From: Magnetococcales bacterium WMHbinv6
Lineage (GTDB): Bacteria > Pseudomonadota > Magnetococcia > Magnetococcales > Magnetaquicoccaceae
Assembly (NCBI GenBank): GCA_002753135.1
Contig: PDZV01000006.1
Span: forward strand, 47,975-111,974
DNA: 64,000 nt
Reading direction: 5' to 3'
Shown in pieces: positions 10,595-19,649 of this stretch. The translations under genes and the position numbers were made by a program. Position 1 is the first letter of the stretch, and every line of letters begins with the position of its first letter. The notes beneath the pieces are model-generated. The model made no database searches, had not been told where the DNA came from, and saw nothing but the letters and a program-made list of their open reading frames with translations.

Positions 10595-11758
10595 TCATCC
10601 TGGCTGCTCTCGTTGCAACAAGGAGTGGTATAGTTGCAGCAGACGCCCGCTCATCGCCTCCAGCGTCAAGGGCAGCACGGTGGCGCGGGCCAACGCGGCC
10701 ATTCGTTGCCGCACCTCCGGCACCAGCAACGTCTCAATATTGGCCTGCAAACGGTCCGCGTCCAGGGAGTCACCCAACAGACCGTTGACACCCTGCTGCA
10801 ACAGGTCGGCGGCACCGCATTGATAGGAGGTTACCAGCGGCAAACCGGCTGCCATCCCCTCCAAGGCCACATTGGGAAAAGGGTCATAGCGGGTCGGCAA
10901 CACCAAAATATCGGCTGCCCCGTAAAAGGGTTCTACCTCTTTTTGCCCCCCGGTGAAACGAACCCGCCCGGCCAGACCCAAGCGGCGGCTCTGCTCCTGC
11001 ATCCGTTGCAGGTGACGATCCGCCCCCACTACCAGCAGTTGCACCGTCGACGGCAGGCGACACATCACCTGCAGCAAAATCGGTACCCCTTTGCGCTCAA
11101 AACCGGAGCCGACCAGCAACAGCAGCGTTGCTGTCTCCTCGATCCCCCACGCGCTCCGGGTTGCGCTGCGCCAGCGTGCGGCCAGGTTGGGATGAAACCG
11201 TTCCGTATCCACCCCGCTGTAAATGACATGCAGTTTGTCGGCAGCCACGGCAAAGCCCTGTTCAATCTCCTGCTTGACCATCTGCGAGTTGCAAATCACC
11301 GCCCGCAGTTGCGGGCTGCAAAACATCTGCCGTTCCAGGGCGAGAACTTGCCGATGATAGGGGCTCAACGTGGTACCCAGGCGACCCCACCAGCCCAGGG
11401 TGCGATTGCGTTCGCGCAGCCAGACCTGATGCACCCCATCCCCGGCCCGATAGAGATCGCAACCCGGCAACCGTTCATGCGACTGGACCAGATCAAAAGG
11501 CTGTTCCCGCAACCGCTGTTGCACACAACGGACAAAAGTGCGATCCCGCCACCAGCGGCCCAGATACCAGGGATCACAGGCCATCATCTGCCAACCGGCC
11601 AACTCTCCCGACCAGCGCCGGGCCAACAGGGTCACCTGCAACCCCCGCTCCTGACGCAAGGCTCCCATCGCCCGTTCCAGAAAGCGCTCCGCCCCACCAA
11701 AGGGCGTATAACGCTGGCGAATCAATGCCAAGGAGAGGGGAGAAGCCGAGTGATTCAT
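10595..11758 (-). CDS. Glycosyltransferase family 4, WaaG-like
   Basis: Cytosolic GT-B glycosyltransferase of 387 residues, probably acting on the LPS core. The N-terminus LIRQRYTPFGGAERFLERAM and the body (RTLGWWGRLGTTLSPYHRQVLALERQ split over the middle, IYSGVDTERFHPN, PTRYDPFPNVALEGMA) resemble WaaG, the LPS core glucosyltransferase I. The E-x7-E type donor site is in DPFPNVALEGMAAGLPLV. The ATG at 11758 is preferred; the open frame continues upstream for 37 residues without family similarity. It diverges from the next glycosyltransferase, and a good promoter precedes it. Confidence 0.85.
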   Translation of the reverse strand: MNHSASPLSLALIRQRYTPFGGAERFLERAMGALRQERGLQVTLLARRWSGELAGWQMMACDPWYLGRWWRDRTFVRCVQQRLREQPFDLVQSHERLPGCDLYRAGDGVHQVWLRERNRTLGWWGRLGTTLSPYHRQVLALERQMFCSPQLRAVICNSQMVKQEIEQGFAVAADKLHVIYSGVDTERFHPNLAARWRSATRSAWGIEETATLLLLVGSGFERKGVPILLQVMCRLPSTVQLLVVGADRHLQRMQEQSRRLGLAGRVRFTGGQKEVEPFYGAADILVLPTRYDPFPNVALEGMAAGLPLVTSYQCGAADLLQQGVNGLLGDSLDADRLQANIETLLVPEVRQRMAALARATVLPLTLEAMSGRLLQLYHSLLQREQPG

Positions 11759-11774
11759 TGCGCCGCAGGACAAC

Positions 11775-11803
11775 TTACTATAACGTGTCGGAAATCCGGT
11801 CAA
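11775..11803 (-). promoter_or_regulatory. Sigma70-type promoter for the WaaG-like gene
   Basis: On the minus strand: TTGACC (11803-11798), 17 bp, TAGTAA (11780-11775), with an overlapping TATAGT two bases nearer the -35. It lies 17 bp before the ATG at 11758, in the divergent gap between two glycosyltransferases. Confidence 0.45.
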
Positions 11804-11854
11804 GCCGGTGAGCATGCCATTTTCCCGTTTTACAGGAATATCCCGTTTGGAACA

Positions 11855-13003
11855 ATGACTACTCTGCATGACAGGCCTTTACGCATCGCCCACAGCGAAT
11901 CCTCCTTGGGATGGGGCGGGCAGGAGTTGCGTACCTTGACCGAAGCCGCCGGGATGATCGCCCGCGGTCATCAGGTGACCCTTCTGACACCACCGCAGGC
12001 AAAAATTTATCAGGCGGCCCGGCAACGCACTCTGCCGGTGGAGGCGGTGCGTATTACCCGCAAATCGTTGCCTGGTCTGTGGGATCTGTGGCGCTGGTTG
12101 CGTCACAACCCGGTCGATTGCCTGATCAGCCACAGCTCGGTAGACAGCTGGCTGGCTGCCGTGAGCTGTCGTTTGCTGGCCCGTCCGCCGGTCATCATCC
12201 GCTTGCGCCATATTTCGGCAGCCGTACCGCGCAATATGGCCACCCGCTGGCTCTATACCCGGGGCTGCCACCATATCGTCACCACCGGCGAAGCGTTGCG
12301 CCAACAGCTGATCAACGACAATGGTTTTCCCGGCGAACGGATCACCTCCATTCCCACTGGTATCGACCTGCAGCGATTTTGCCCCGGTTCAGCCAGCGAG
12401 GCCCGACAGTCCCTGGCTCTGCCGGAAGATAAATTGATCATCGGCATTGTCGCCACCCTGCGCAGCTGGAAGGGGCACAGTTATCTGTTGCAGGCGGTGG
12501 CTGCTTTGCAACGGCAGGATATTCATGTCCTGATCATCGGGGATGGGCCGCAACGCCACAATCTGCAACAACAGATCGCCTCTTTGCAATTGACCACTCA
12601 GGTCACCCTGGCCGGCAATCAGGAAAATGTCGTGCCCTGGTTGCAGGCCTGCGATCTTTTTGCCCTGCCCTCCTATGCCAACGAAGGGGTACCGCAATCG
12701 CTGATGCAGGCCATGGCCTGCGGCATTCCGGCCATCTCCACCCCGGTTGGCAGCATTGGCGAACTCATCGAGGAGGGTGTCACCGGCCTGCTGGTTCCCC
12801 CCAAAGATGCGGCGGCACTGCAACAGGCCCTGCAAACGCTGCTCGATAACCCGGCGTTGCGCCACACCCTGGGTCAACACGGACTGGCCTGCATTCAACA
12901 CCGTTTTGCCCTGCCGCAGATGGTGGAACAGATGGAACAGATTATCCGCCAGACGTTGCGCACCTTCCGGCACCCAGAGCCACAAGCGATTGCCACACCA
13001 TGA
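11855..13003 (+). CDS. Glycosyltransferase family 4
   Basis: GT-B glycosyltransferase of 382 residues. The N-terminal Rossmann half begins RIAHSESSLGWGGQELRTL and the hinge carries TSIPTGIDLQRFCPG. The C-terminal donor half has GDGPQRHNLQ and the donor-site stretch PSYANEGVPQSLMQAMA followed by GIPAISTPVGSIGELI. Start at ATG 11855, before which the frame opens far upstream but only as antisense of the WaaG-like gene. The stop overlaps the next ATG by four bases (ATGA), indicating translational coupling. The acceptor is unknown; the context indicates an LPS or surface-glycan core. Confidence 0.88.
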   Translation: MTTLHDRPLRIAHSESSLGWGGQELRTLTEAAGMIARGHQVTLLTPPQAKIYQAARQRTLPVEAVRITRKSLPGLWDLWRWLRHNPVDCLISHSSVDSWLAAVSCRLLARPPVIIRLRHISAAVPRNMATRWLYTRGCHHIVTTGEALRQQLINDNGFPGERITSIPTGIDLQRFCPGSASEARQSLALPEDKLIIGIVATLRSWKGHSYLLQAVAALQRQDIHVLIIGDGPQRHNLQQQIASLQLTTQVTLAGNQENVVPWLQACDLFALPSYANEGVPQSLMQAMACGIPAISTPVGSIGELIEEGVTGLLVPPKDAAALQQALQTLLDNPALRHTLGQHGLACIQHRFALPQMVEQMEQIIRQTLRTFRHPEPQAIATP

Positions 13004-14178
13004 AAATTGCCTATCTGGATCCCCACCCGGTCCCCGACGCCGTCACCGTGCCGTTACAGATTTTGCAGATGGTCGACGCCTTCGGCAATGGGGGCGCGGA
13101 GGTCCATCTGATCACCCCGCAACCTGCGCACACGCGCAGCGTCGACAGCATATTGGGCCACTCCCTCTCCACACAGGTCCAGCTGCACCATCTGCCCGAT
13201 CTGCGCCATCGCTGGTGGTTTCCCTCCGGCAGCAACCGGCCCTATTATTGGATGGCCAGCCGTCTGCTCGCCCGCCTGTCAGTTGATCTGCTCTTTATTC
13301 GCAATATTCGACTGGCCGCCCGACTGCTGCAGGATAAACGGGTGCAGCTGCCCTTGTTCTTTGAAACCCACGAACTGTTTGCCAACACCTATCAGGAAGA
13401 ACACCCCCACCCTTCCTGGCAAGAGCGCAGAAAATGGCAGCGTTTGGCCGCGACAGAAGCACTGGTCTACCAGAAAGCCAGCGCACTGATCAGCCTGACC
13501 CCCTTTCTGTTGCAAGATATTGAGCGCACCTATGCAACCCGCACCCCGAGCCTGGCGGCCCCGCTGGGTTTTGATGCCACCCTGGCACAACAGGCCCTGG
13601 CCACGCCACGCCCCACCAATCCGCAACCGGTGTTGCTCTATTTGGGCAATCTCCATCCCTGGAAAGGGGTGCCCACCCTGTTGCAGGCCATGACCCAGGT
13701 TGAGGGGGCCGTGCTGCGCATTATCGGTGGCAACCCGGAGCGCAACCAACTGCTGCAGCAGCAGGCAGAACAGTTGGCAATTACCGATAAAATTCAACTC
13801 TTGCCCCCTGTTCCCCCTGCCCAGCGATTTCATGCCATCCACGCCGCAGATATCTGTCTGTTACCGCTCAGCCAGCGGACCATTGCCAGCCGTTATACCA
13901 GCCCGCTGAAACTGTTTGAGTACATGGCCATGGGCAAAGCGATCATTACCGCCGATCTGCCCAGCATGCGCCTGTTGCTGCAACATGATCGCAACGCCCT
14001 GTTGACCGAGGTGGGTGATCCCGCTGCCCTGGCTGCGGCCATTCGTTCCCTGCTGGCCGATCCGGCCACAGCGCAGCGACTGGCCACGGCGGCCCAACAA
14101 CTCTCTTTGCACCATACCTGGAATGAACGGGCCAAACGCATGCTGGCCTTCATGGAGGAACGGTTGAACCAGCGATGA
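13000..14178 (+). CDS. Glycosyltransferase, GT4-like
   Basis: Predicted glycosyltransferase of 392 residues. The GT-B C-terminal half is recognisable: LLYLGNLHPWKGVPTLLQAM, RIIGGNPERNQLLQ, and a donor-site region with SRYTSPLKLFEYMAMGKAII. The N-terminus MKIAYLDPHPVPDAVTVPLQ is less typical. Overlapping ATGA junctions with both neighbours make it the middle gene of a coupled trio, probably assembling one oligosaccharide. Substrates cannot be read from sequence. Confidence 0.85.
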   Translation: MKIAYLDPHPVPDAVTVPLQILQMVDAFGNGGAEVHLITPQPAHTRSVDSILGHSLSTQVQLHHLPDLRHRWWFPSGSNRPYYWMASRLLARLSVDLLFIRNIRLAARLLQDKRVQLPLFFETHELFANTYQEEHPHPSWQERRKWQRLAATEALVYQKASALISLTPFLLQDIERTYATRTPSLAAPLGFDATLAQQALATPRPTNPQPVLLYLGNLHPWKGVPTLLQAMTQVEGAVLRIIGGNPERNQLLQQQAEQLAITDKIQLLPPVPPAQRFHAIHAADICLLPLSQRTIASRYTSPLKLFEYMAMGKAIITADLPSMRLLLQHDRNALLTEVGDPAALAAAIRSLLADPATAQRLATAAQQLSLHHTWNERAKRMLAFMEERLNQR

Positions 14179-15170
14179 ACATTCTGGTCATCAACGTGGC
14201 CCGCATCGGCGACACCCTGTTGATCACCCCGATCCTGCGTGCCATCAAACAGGCCTATCCTGACCACAAACTGGGTTGTCTGGCCCATCCGAAACGGATG
14301 GAAGTGTTGCAGGGGCTGCCCTTCATCGACACGTTGGCAGGGATCACCCCCGGCAGTCAGTGGTGGCGCGCACGACTGCTGCGGCAGCGCCCCTGGGATG
14401 CAGCCCTGGTCTACGGACAGGATGCCCCCTTGATCCGCTACGCCAGCCGGGTGGCCAAACAGGTGGTCGCCTTCAACCAGCCGCTGGCCGCCAGCAATCG
14501 TCTGCTCAGCCACTGCGTGGCGAAACCGGATACGCTGATCCACGCGGTCAAAGGACGCTTGCTGCTGGCCAACGCCCTGGGCATTCATACCGACGATTTC
14601 TCCTTGAGCTACCAGGTTACCGCAGAGGAGTCCCACGCCGCACAGGCGTGGTTGCAGCCACGCCTACCCCAGCAAAGCGGCCCGCTGGTAGGCATGCAAT
14701 TTACCAGTTTTGCCACCAAATGGTACCGCGATTGGCCGATTGAGCAGTTCATGGCCCTGGCCGATGCGCTGCGGCAGCGCCATCCCGCCATCTGTTTCGT
14801 CCTGTTGGGCGATAAGCACAATCTGGCAAAAGAAGAGATGTTCTATAAACAATTTCCGCAACATACCGTGTGCGCTTCCGGGCTGTTCACCCTGCGGCAA
14901 TCGGCAGCGCTCATGCAGCGCCTGCATCTCTATATCGGGGTGGATACCGGCCCGACCCATCTGGCAGGTGCCTTGCGCATTCCCATGGTTGCCCTGTATC
15001 ACTGCCGTTTTCCTGGCCGCAACCTGATCCCGCTGGGCCATCCTTTGCTGCGCATGATCGAACATCCCCATCCCCATTCACCCTGCCCGGAACAAACACC
15101 GATGCAGGAGATTGCCGTCGCCACCGTTCGGCAGGCGGCGCAGGAACTGTTGCAGGCAACAGGGTGGTAA
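14175..15170 (+). CDS. Glycosyltransferase family 9 (heptosyltransferase-like)
   Basis: GT9 enzyme of 331 residues, related to ADP-heptose:LPS heptosyltransferases. Diagnostic pieces are NILVINVARIGDTLLITPILRA at the N-terminus, the middle QFTSFATKWYRDWPIEQF, and the C-terminal IGVDTGPTHLAGALRIPMVALY. Its start overlaps the preceding stop (ATGA). A 288-bp gap follows before the next gene, so the coupled operon probably ends here. Role: transfer of a heptose or similar sugar to the LPS inner core at the cytoplasmic face. Confidence 0.87.
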   Translation: MNILVINVARIGDTLLITPILRAIKQAYPDHKLGCLAHPKRMEVLQGLPFIDTLAGITPGSQWWRARLLRQRPWDAALVYGQDAPLIRYASRVAKQVVAFNQPLAASNRLLSHCVAKPDTLIHAVKGRLLLANALGIHTDDFSLSYQVTAEESHAAQAWLQPRLPQQSGPLVGMQFTSFATKWYRDWPIEQFMALADALRQRHPAICFVLLGDKHNLAKEEMFYKQFPQHTVCASGLFTLRQSAALMQRLHLYIGVDTGPTHLAGALRIPMVALYHCRFPGRNLIPLGHPLLRMIEHPHPHSPCPEQTPMQEIAVATVRQAAQELLQATGW

Positions 15171-15458
15171 CTCTTCCTTGATCGTACCTTGCCAAACAGG
15201 CTTCTCCCTTCTTATGATTGTGTGTTTGTTATTGAGTGTTAAAAATGGTTGGTGCTTGCTGCCAATCGATACCCTGCGCTCAAAGCACATTCCATCTCAC
15301 GGGGCCAGCATGCCTAGCAACCCTTGTCAAAAACGCGATGCAGTAACCTGCCACACTTGTCGGAACAAACGGGTTCGGCATGGCGGAGCGCCGCTGCAAA
15401 ACGACCATCACGGTGTGCAGATTCACCCCGCCCCTTTGGCAGCCGGGTAAGGGCGCTT

Positions 15459-16592
15459 ATGGCCAAGTTTGTCTTTATCGATGTGACGGTCACTGTCAGC
15501 TACGGCGGCGTGCAAACCGCGGTGTGGCACCTGGCAAAAGAGTTGTACGATCAAGGACATGAGGTTACCGTTTTTGGCGGGCACGGCCCTCTGCAACCGG
15601 ATCTGCAGGGCAGAGCCATCACCGTGCATCGTTTTCCCTTTGTGGCACGCGACAAAATCCCCCATTTCGGCAATCGTTTTCGCCGTATCGGCGAACGGTT
15701 TTCCATGGCCCTTGCCGCCAGAAAAACATTTTTGCAGGGTAAGTTTGACTGGGCCATTCTGACCAAACCCACCGACTTTTTTTGGCCATGGCTGATCCCC
15801 GCCGATTGCCCCACCCGTTTTGCCTTGCGCAGCGGCGGGACCGATTTTTATCCGGGAGATCGCCTGCTGGCCAAACGGATCGATGCCTGGTTTGCCAACA
15901 GCCATTTCAATGCCTATCAGATTCAGCAACGCTATCGTCGCTATCCCACCGTCATCTACAACGGCGTCGATACCGCCCGTTTTTCACCCGAACGGTATGA
16001 CCGCTCCCTGCGCCAGCAGTGGGGGGTTGCCGACCAGGAAACGCTCTTTTTCTTTGCCGGACGCCTGGTCGGCTGGAAAGGGTTGCATCTGGCCGTGCAG
16101 GCCATGGCACACCCGCTGCTGGCCGATCAACCCGCCCGCCTGCTCCTCCTCGGCGATGGTCCGGAACGACAGCGCTTGCAACAGTTGGCCCGCTCCCTCA
16201 ACCAGGAAGGGCGGATTTTTTTTCATGACGGGGTTCCCCACCAGCAGTTGCCCCCCTTCCATGCCAGCGCCGATGTGGGACTGTTCCCCAGTATCGGCGA
16301 TGAAGGTTTCAGCAACAGCATGGCGGAATCGCTCAGCAGCGGCAAACCGGTGATCGCCACCGCCTTCAGCGGCAACCCGGAAACCATCGGCAACGAAGGT
16401 TCCTGCGGCATTCTGGTCCCCCCCAGACGCAGTGACCTGCTGGCCGAGGCGATGCACCAACTCTGTACAGATCGCCCCTTGCGCCAGCGCATGGGCGAGG
16501 CGGCACGGCAACGCATTCTCAACCATTTCACCTGGCCACGGGTGGTGCAACGACTCCTGGATGGTCTGACGTCAGCGCAACCTTCGGCGTAG
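15459..16592 (+). CDS. Glycosyltransferase family 4
   Basis: GT-B glycosyltransferase of 377 residues. It starts MAKFVFIDVTVTVSYGGVQ at ATG 15459; the frame is open 45 codons upstream but that part has no family character. Motifs: VIYNGVDTARFSPERY, FFAGRLVGWKGLHLAVQAM, LLGDGPERQRLQQL and the donor site SIGDEGFSNSMAESLSSGKP. The 288-bp gap before it probably holds its promoter, but no convincing -35/-10 pair was found. asnB follows after 12 bp. Confidence 0.87.
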   Translation: MAKFVFIDVTVTVSYGGVQTAVWHLAKELYDQGHEVTVFGGHGPLQPDLQGRAITVHRFPFVARDKIPHFGNRFRRIGERFSMALAARKTFLQGKFDWAILTKPTDFFWPWLIPADCPTRFALRSGGTDFYPGDRLLAKRIDAWFANSHFNAYQIQQRYRRYPTVIYNGVDTARFSPERYDRSLRQQWGVADQETLFFFAGRLVGWKGLHLAVQAMAHPLLADQPARLLLLGDGPERQRLQQLARSLNQEGRIFFHDGVPHQQLPPFHASADVGLFPSIGDEGFSNSMAESLSSGKPVIATAFSGNPETIGNEGSCGILVPPRRSDLLAEAMHQLCTDRPLRQRMGEAARQRILNHFTWPRVVQRLLDGLTSAQPSA

Positions 16593-16604
16593 GGAGATTC
16601 AACC

Positions 16605-18494
16605 ATGTGTGGCATCGTCGGCTATTCGCTTGCCCGCCCTCGCGACAATCTCCGCCTGGCACAGGCCGTCAGCAGCCTGGCCCATCGTGGCCCAGACGCC
16701 CATGGCAGCGTACAGGATGAGTTTACCGCTTTGGCACACACCCGGCTGGCCATCATCGATTTGCGCGCCGGGCAGCAGCCCATGCACAGCGATGATGGTA
16801 GATATGTTATCATTTTTAATGGAGAAATCTATAATTTTCCCTCCCTGAAAGCCGAATTGGCCAGCCTGGGGGAAACGTTCAACAGCCACTCCGATACCGA
16901 AGTGCTGCTGCGCACCTTTATCCGTTACGGTCTGGAACAAACCCTGAGCAAACTGCGCGGCATGTTTGCCTTCGCCATCTGGGAGCGCAGTACACAAACC
17001 CTTTATCTGGCCCGCGACCGTCTGGGAGTCAAGCCGCTGGTCTACCATTGCGGCCCGGACGGCTTTTTTTTCGCCTCGGAAATACAAACCCTCTTGGCGC
17101 TGGATCCCACCCTCTCCCGTCGCATCGACCCGGAAGGCGTGCTGCACTATCTGGCTCTGCGCTATATCCCATCCCCCTGGACCGCCTGGCAGGAGATACG
17201 CAAACTGCCTCCCGCCCACGCCATGGTGGTCCGGCAGGGACGAATCGAACGTCTGTTTCGTTACTGGCAAATCGATCCGCAACGACAGATCGACATCCCC
17301 TTTGCCGAGGCGGTCGAGCAGTTGCAGCAGAGGTTTCTGGAAGCGACCAAAATCCGCATGATTGCTGATGTGCCGCTGGGTGCCTTTCTCTCCGGGGGGG
17401 TGGATTCCAGCGTCACCGTGGCCGCCATGGCACAACTCTCCCCGCAGGCGGTGCAAACCTTTGCCATTGGCTTTCAACAACAACCGTTCAACGAACTGCC
17501 CTTCGCCCGCATAGCCGCCGAGCATCTGCAGACCAGGCACCATGAAACGATAGTCGAGGCCAAGGTTGCCGAGTTGCTGCCCCGTCTGCTGCACCATTTC
17601 GGTGAACCGATCGGTGATGATTCCATCCTGCCCACCTTCATGGTGGCGCAAGCGGCCCGCCAACAGGTGACCGTCAGCCTCACCGGGGATGGTGCCGATG
17701 AGCTGTTTGCCGGTTACCGACGCCATTACCATCTCCATGCACTGGATCGGCTGGAGCAATGGCAGCTGCTGCCCCTCTGGGGAGTGATCCGGCGCACCAC
17801 CCTGTTGGTGGAAAATTGCCTGCGCCGCAAAGCACGCCGCCGCTCCTTCCCCGCCACGCGGGCCGATGCCCTGTTGCCACTGAACCAGCTGCAACGGGTG
17901 CAATCGCTGTTGATGACCTTTTCGGCAGAAGAGCGTCAGGCGCTGCTGGCAGAGAGTGCCATCGCCCATGCGACGCTACCGGAAAGCTGGCTGGCTGAAC
18001 GTTGGCTTGCCTGTGCTGGCGGTCCACTGCTCAACCATCTCCTGCGCTTCGACAGTGCCACCTATTTGGGGGAAAATCTGCTTGCCAAAGTGGACATTAC
18101 CAGCATGATGAACAGTCTGGAGTGCCGTTCACCCTTTCTGGACCACCAGTTGGTCGAATGGGTCTCCGCCCTGCCCGGACACTATAAGCTGGCTTTTCGG
18201 CAACGGCACAAACACCTGCTCAAAACCGCCTTTGCCGACCGTTTGCCGCCTGGTTTTTTTCAGCGCCAGAAACAGGGCTTTTCTGCCCCGGTCAACACCT
18301 GGATGCAGCAGGAGTTGGCCACGGAGATCAAAGATCTGCTCCTGGGCAACAAGCAGCTTGCCCCCCTGCTCAATCAGCAGCGGGTGGAGAATGTGGTGCA
18401 GAATTATTTCAGTGGCCAACAAAAAGAGGGCAAAATGCTGTGGGTACTCTTCATCCTCGGCAAGTGGCTGCACAGCATGCAGGCCACCTGGTGA
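16605..18494 (+). CDS. asnB: Asparagine synthase, glutamine-hydrolysing (AsnB family)
   Basis: Two-domain amidotransferase of 629 residues. The class II glutaminase domain starts with the catalytic Cys2 (MCGIVGYS), with RLAIIDLRAG and FNGEIYNF downstream. The ATP-pyrophosphatase synthetase domain has the PP-loop LSGGVDSSVT near residue 263 and SLTGDGADELFAGY. AsnB makes asparagine from aspartate and glutamine. Homologues inside polysaccharide clusters often amidate sugar acids instead, which is a possibility here (inference). It follows a glycosyltransferase by 12 bp and ends directly against the opposing GT9 gene. Confidence 0.9.
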   Translation: MCGIVGYSLARPRDNLRLAQAVSSLAHRGPDAHGSVQDEFTALAHTRLAIIDLRAGQQPMHSDDGRYVIIFNGEIYNFPSLKAELASLGETFNSHSDTEVLLRTFIRYGLEQTLSKLRGMFAFAIWERSTQTLYLARDRLGVKPLVYHCGPDGFFFASEIQTLLALDPTLSRRIDPEGVLHYLALRYIPSPWTAWQEIRKLPPAHAMVVRQGRIERLFRYWQIDPQRQIDIPFAEAVEQLQQRFLEATKIRMIADVPLGAFLSGGVDSSVTVAAMAQLSPQAVQTFAIGFQQQPFNELPFARIAAEHLQTRHHETIVEAKVAELLPRLLHHFGEPIGDDSILPTFMVAQAARQQVTVSLTGDGADELFAGYRRHYHLHALDRLEQWQLLPLWGVIRRTTLLVENCLRRKARRRSFPATRADALLPLNQLQRVQSLLMTFSAEERQALLAESAIAHATLPESWLAERWLACAGGPLLNHLLRFDSATYLGENLLAKVDITSMMNSLECRSPFLDHQLVEWVSALPGHYKLAFRQRHKHLLKTAFADRLPPGFFQRQKQGFSAPVNTWMQQELATEIKDLLLGNKQLAPLLNQQRVENVVQNYFSGQQKEGKMLWVLFILGKWLHSMQATW

Positions 18495-19649
18495 TCATGG
18501 TGCCGGAGGTTCTTCTTGCCTGTTTGCCGCGCCGACCAGGCTGGCCAGGGCCGGAACACGCTGCAACACGGCAATGACTTCTTGCAAGCTCATCTCATCC
18601 AGACAACGGCTCTTTTTGCTCCCCTCGCAGCCATCGCGACCGCAGGGGGCACAGGGCCACTCTTTTTGAATCACCCAATGCGGACCTGCCGATTGAATAC
18701 CGTTTTGTGCCGGATAGGGGGTTGCCCCACCCTGCCAGCCGTTTGGCCACGGCCCCCAATCAAAGGCACCAGAGGGGCCAAACAAAACAACAACAGGAAC
18801 ATTAAGCGCCGCTGCCATATGCGCCGGGGCCGTGTCCACCCCGAAAAACAGGATGCAGTGCGCCGTCAAGGCAGCCGTTTGTGGCAAATTGAGCAGGCCG
18901 CTGACATTGATCGGTTTTTGTCGACAAAGATCGATAATGGCTTGATTGCGCTGCTGTTCCACCTCGGACGGACCACTGGTCAACACCACCTGGCAACCAC
19001 AATCGGCCAGATGGTCGATCACCCCGGCCATCCCCGCAACCGTCCAACATTTGAACAACCAGCGCGAAGGCGGATGTACCTGTACCAACGGTCTTAGCCG
19101 ATCCCATCCCTGCTCCAGCAACCGTTGTTCGACCTGCAGCCAGTCCGGGTATGTGGCAAGCAACCGTACCGCGTGCGGCTCCTGTTCGCTCTCCCCCCCC
19201 AATAAATCGACATTGCGCAGCACGGTATGCCGCCGACCAGGACGATTGCTGATCACCTCAGTCAACAGCCAGCGACGCCACGCCTTACCGCCCGGTCGCC
19301 ACAGCGAACTGCGCCGCTCGGCACCAGACAAAAAAGCGGCAATGATCCCGCGATCTCCTTCCGTGGTGTTGATCACCCAGTCAAACCGTCTCTGTCGCAA
19401 GCGGATGACCCATAGGGCCATGCGCCACAGACGGGCAAAGGTGCCATCCTCTTTTATTCTTTCCGGAAAGGTCAACACCTCGGCCACATCTGGATGGCCT
19501 TCCATCAGGGTGGCACACTCTTTTTTGACCAGCAGGCTCACCTGTGCCGTGGGATGGCCTCTTTTCAGGGCTGTCAGCAACGGACCGGTCAACAACACAT
19601 CACCGATATGTCGGGACTTGATGACCAGAATACGCTGCGGATCGTTCAC
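18495..19649 (-). CDS. Glycosyltransferase family 9 (heptosyltransferase-like)
   Basis: GT9 enzyme of 384 residues with the N-terminal signature RILVIKSRHIGDVLLTGPLL and the C-terminal FFGVDTAPAHMAAALNVPVV followed by LFGPSGAFDWGPW, closest in layout to WaaQ/RfaQ heptosyltransferases. A Cys cluster (WPCAPCGRDGCEGS) near the C-terminus is common in this branch. GTG start at 19649 overlaps the msbA stop (GTGA). It is the last gene of the nine-gene leftward operon. Confidence 0.85.
   Translation of the reverse strand: MNDPQRILVIKSRHIGDVLLTGPLLTALKRGHPTAQVSLLVKKECATLMEGHPDVAEVLTFPERIKEDGTFARLWRMALWVIRLRQRRFDWVINTTEGDRGIIAAFLSGAERRSSLWRPGGKAWRRWLLTEVISNRPGRRHTVLRNVDLLGGESEQEPHAVRLLATYPDWLQVEQRLLEQGWDRLRPLVQVHPPSRWLFKCWTVAGMAGVIDHLADCGCQVVLTSGPSEVEQQRNQAIIDLCRQKPINVSGLLNLPQTAALTAHCILFFGVDTAPAHMAAALNVPVVVLFGPSGAFDWGPWPNGWQGGATPYPAQNGIQSAGPHWVIQKEWPCAPCGRDGCEGSKKSRCLDEMSLQEVIAVLQRVPALASLVGAANRQEEPPAP

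Noticed and set aside
10634..11854. Extension of the GT4 gene at 11855 to a 789-residue protein
   Set aside because: The upstream part is the mirror of the WaaG-like gene; the family N-terminus begins at the ATG 11855.
16599..17969. 456-codon minus-strand frame opposite asnB
   Set aside because: The plus strand encodes complete AsnB motifs; the opposite frame shows no domain and Gly/Gln-rich antisense composition.
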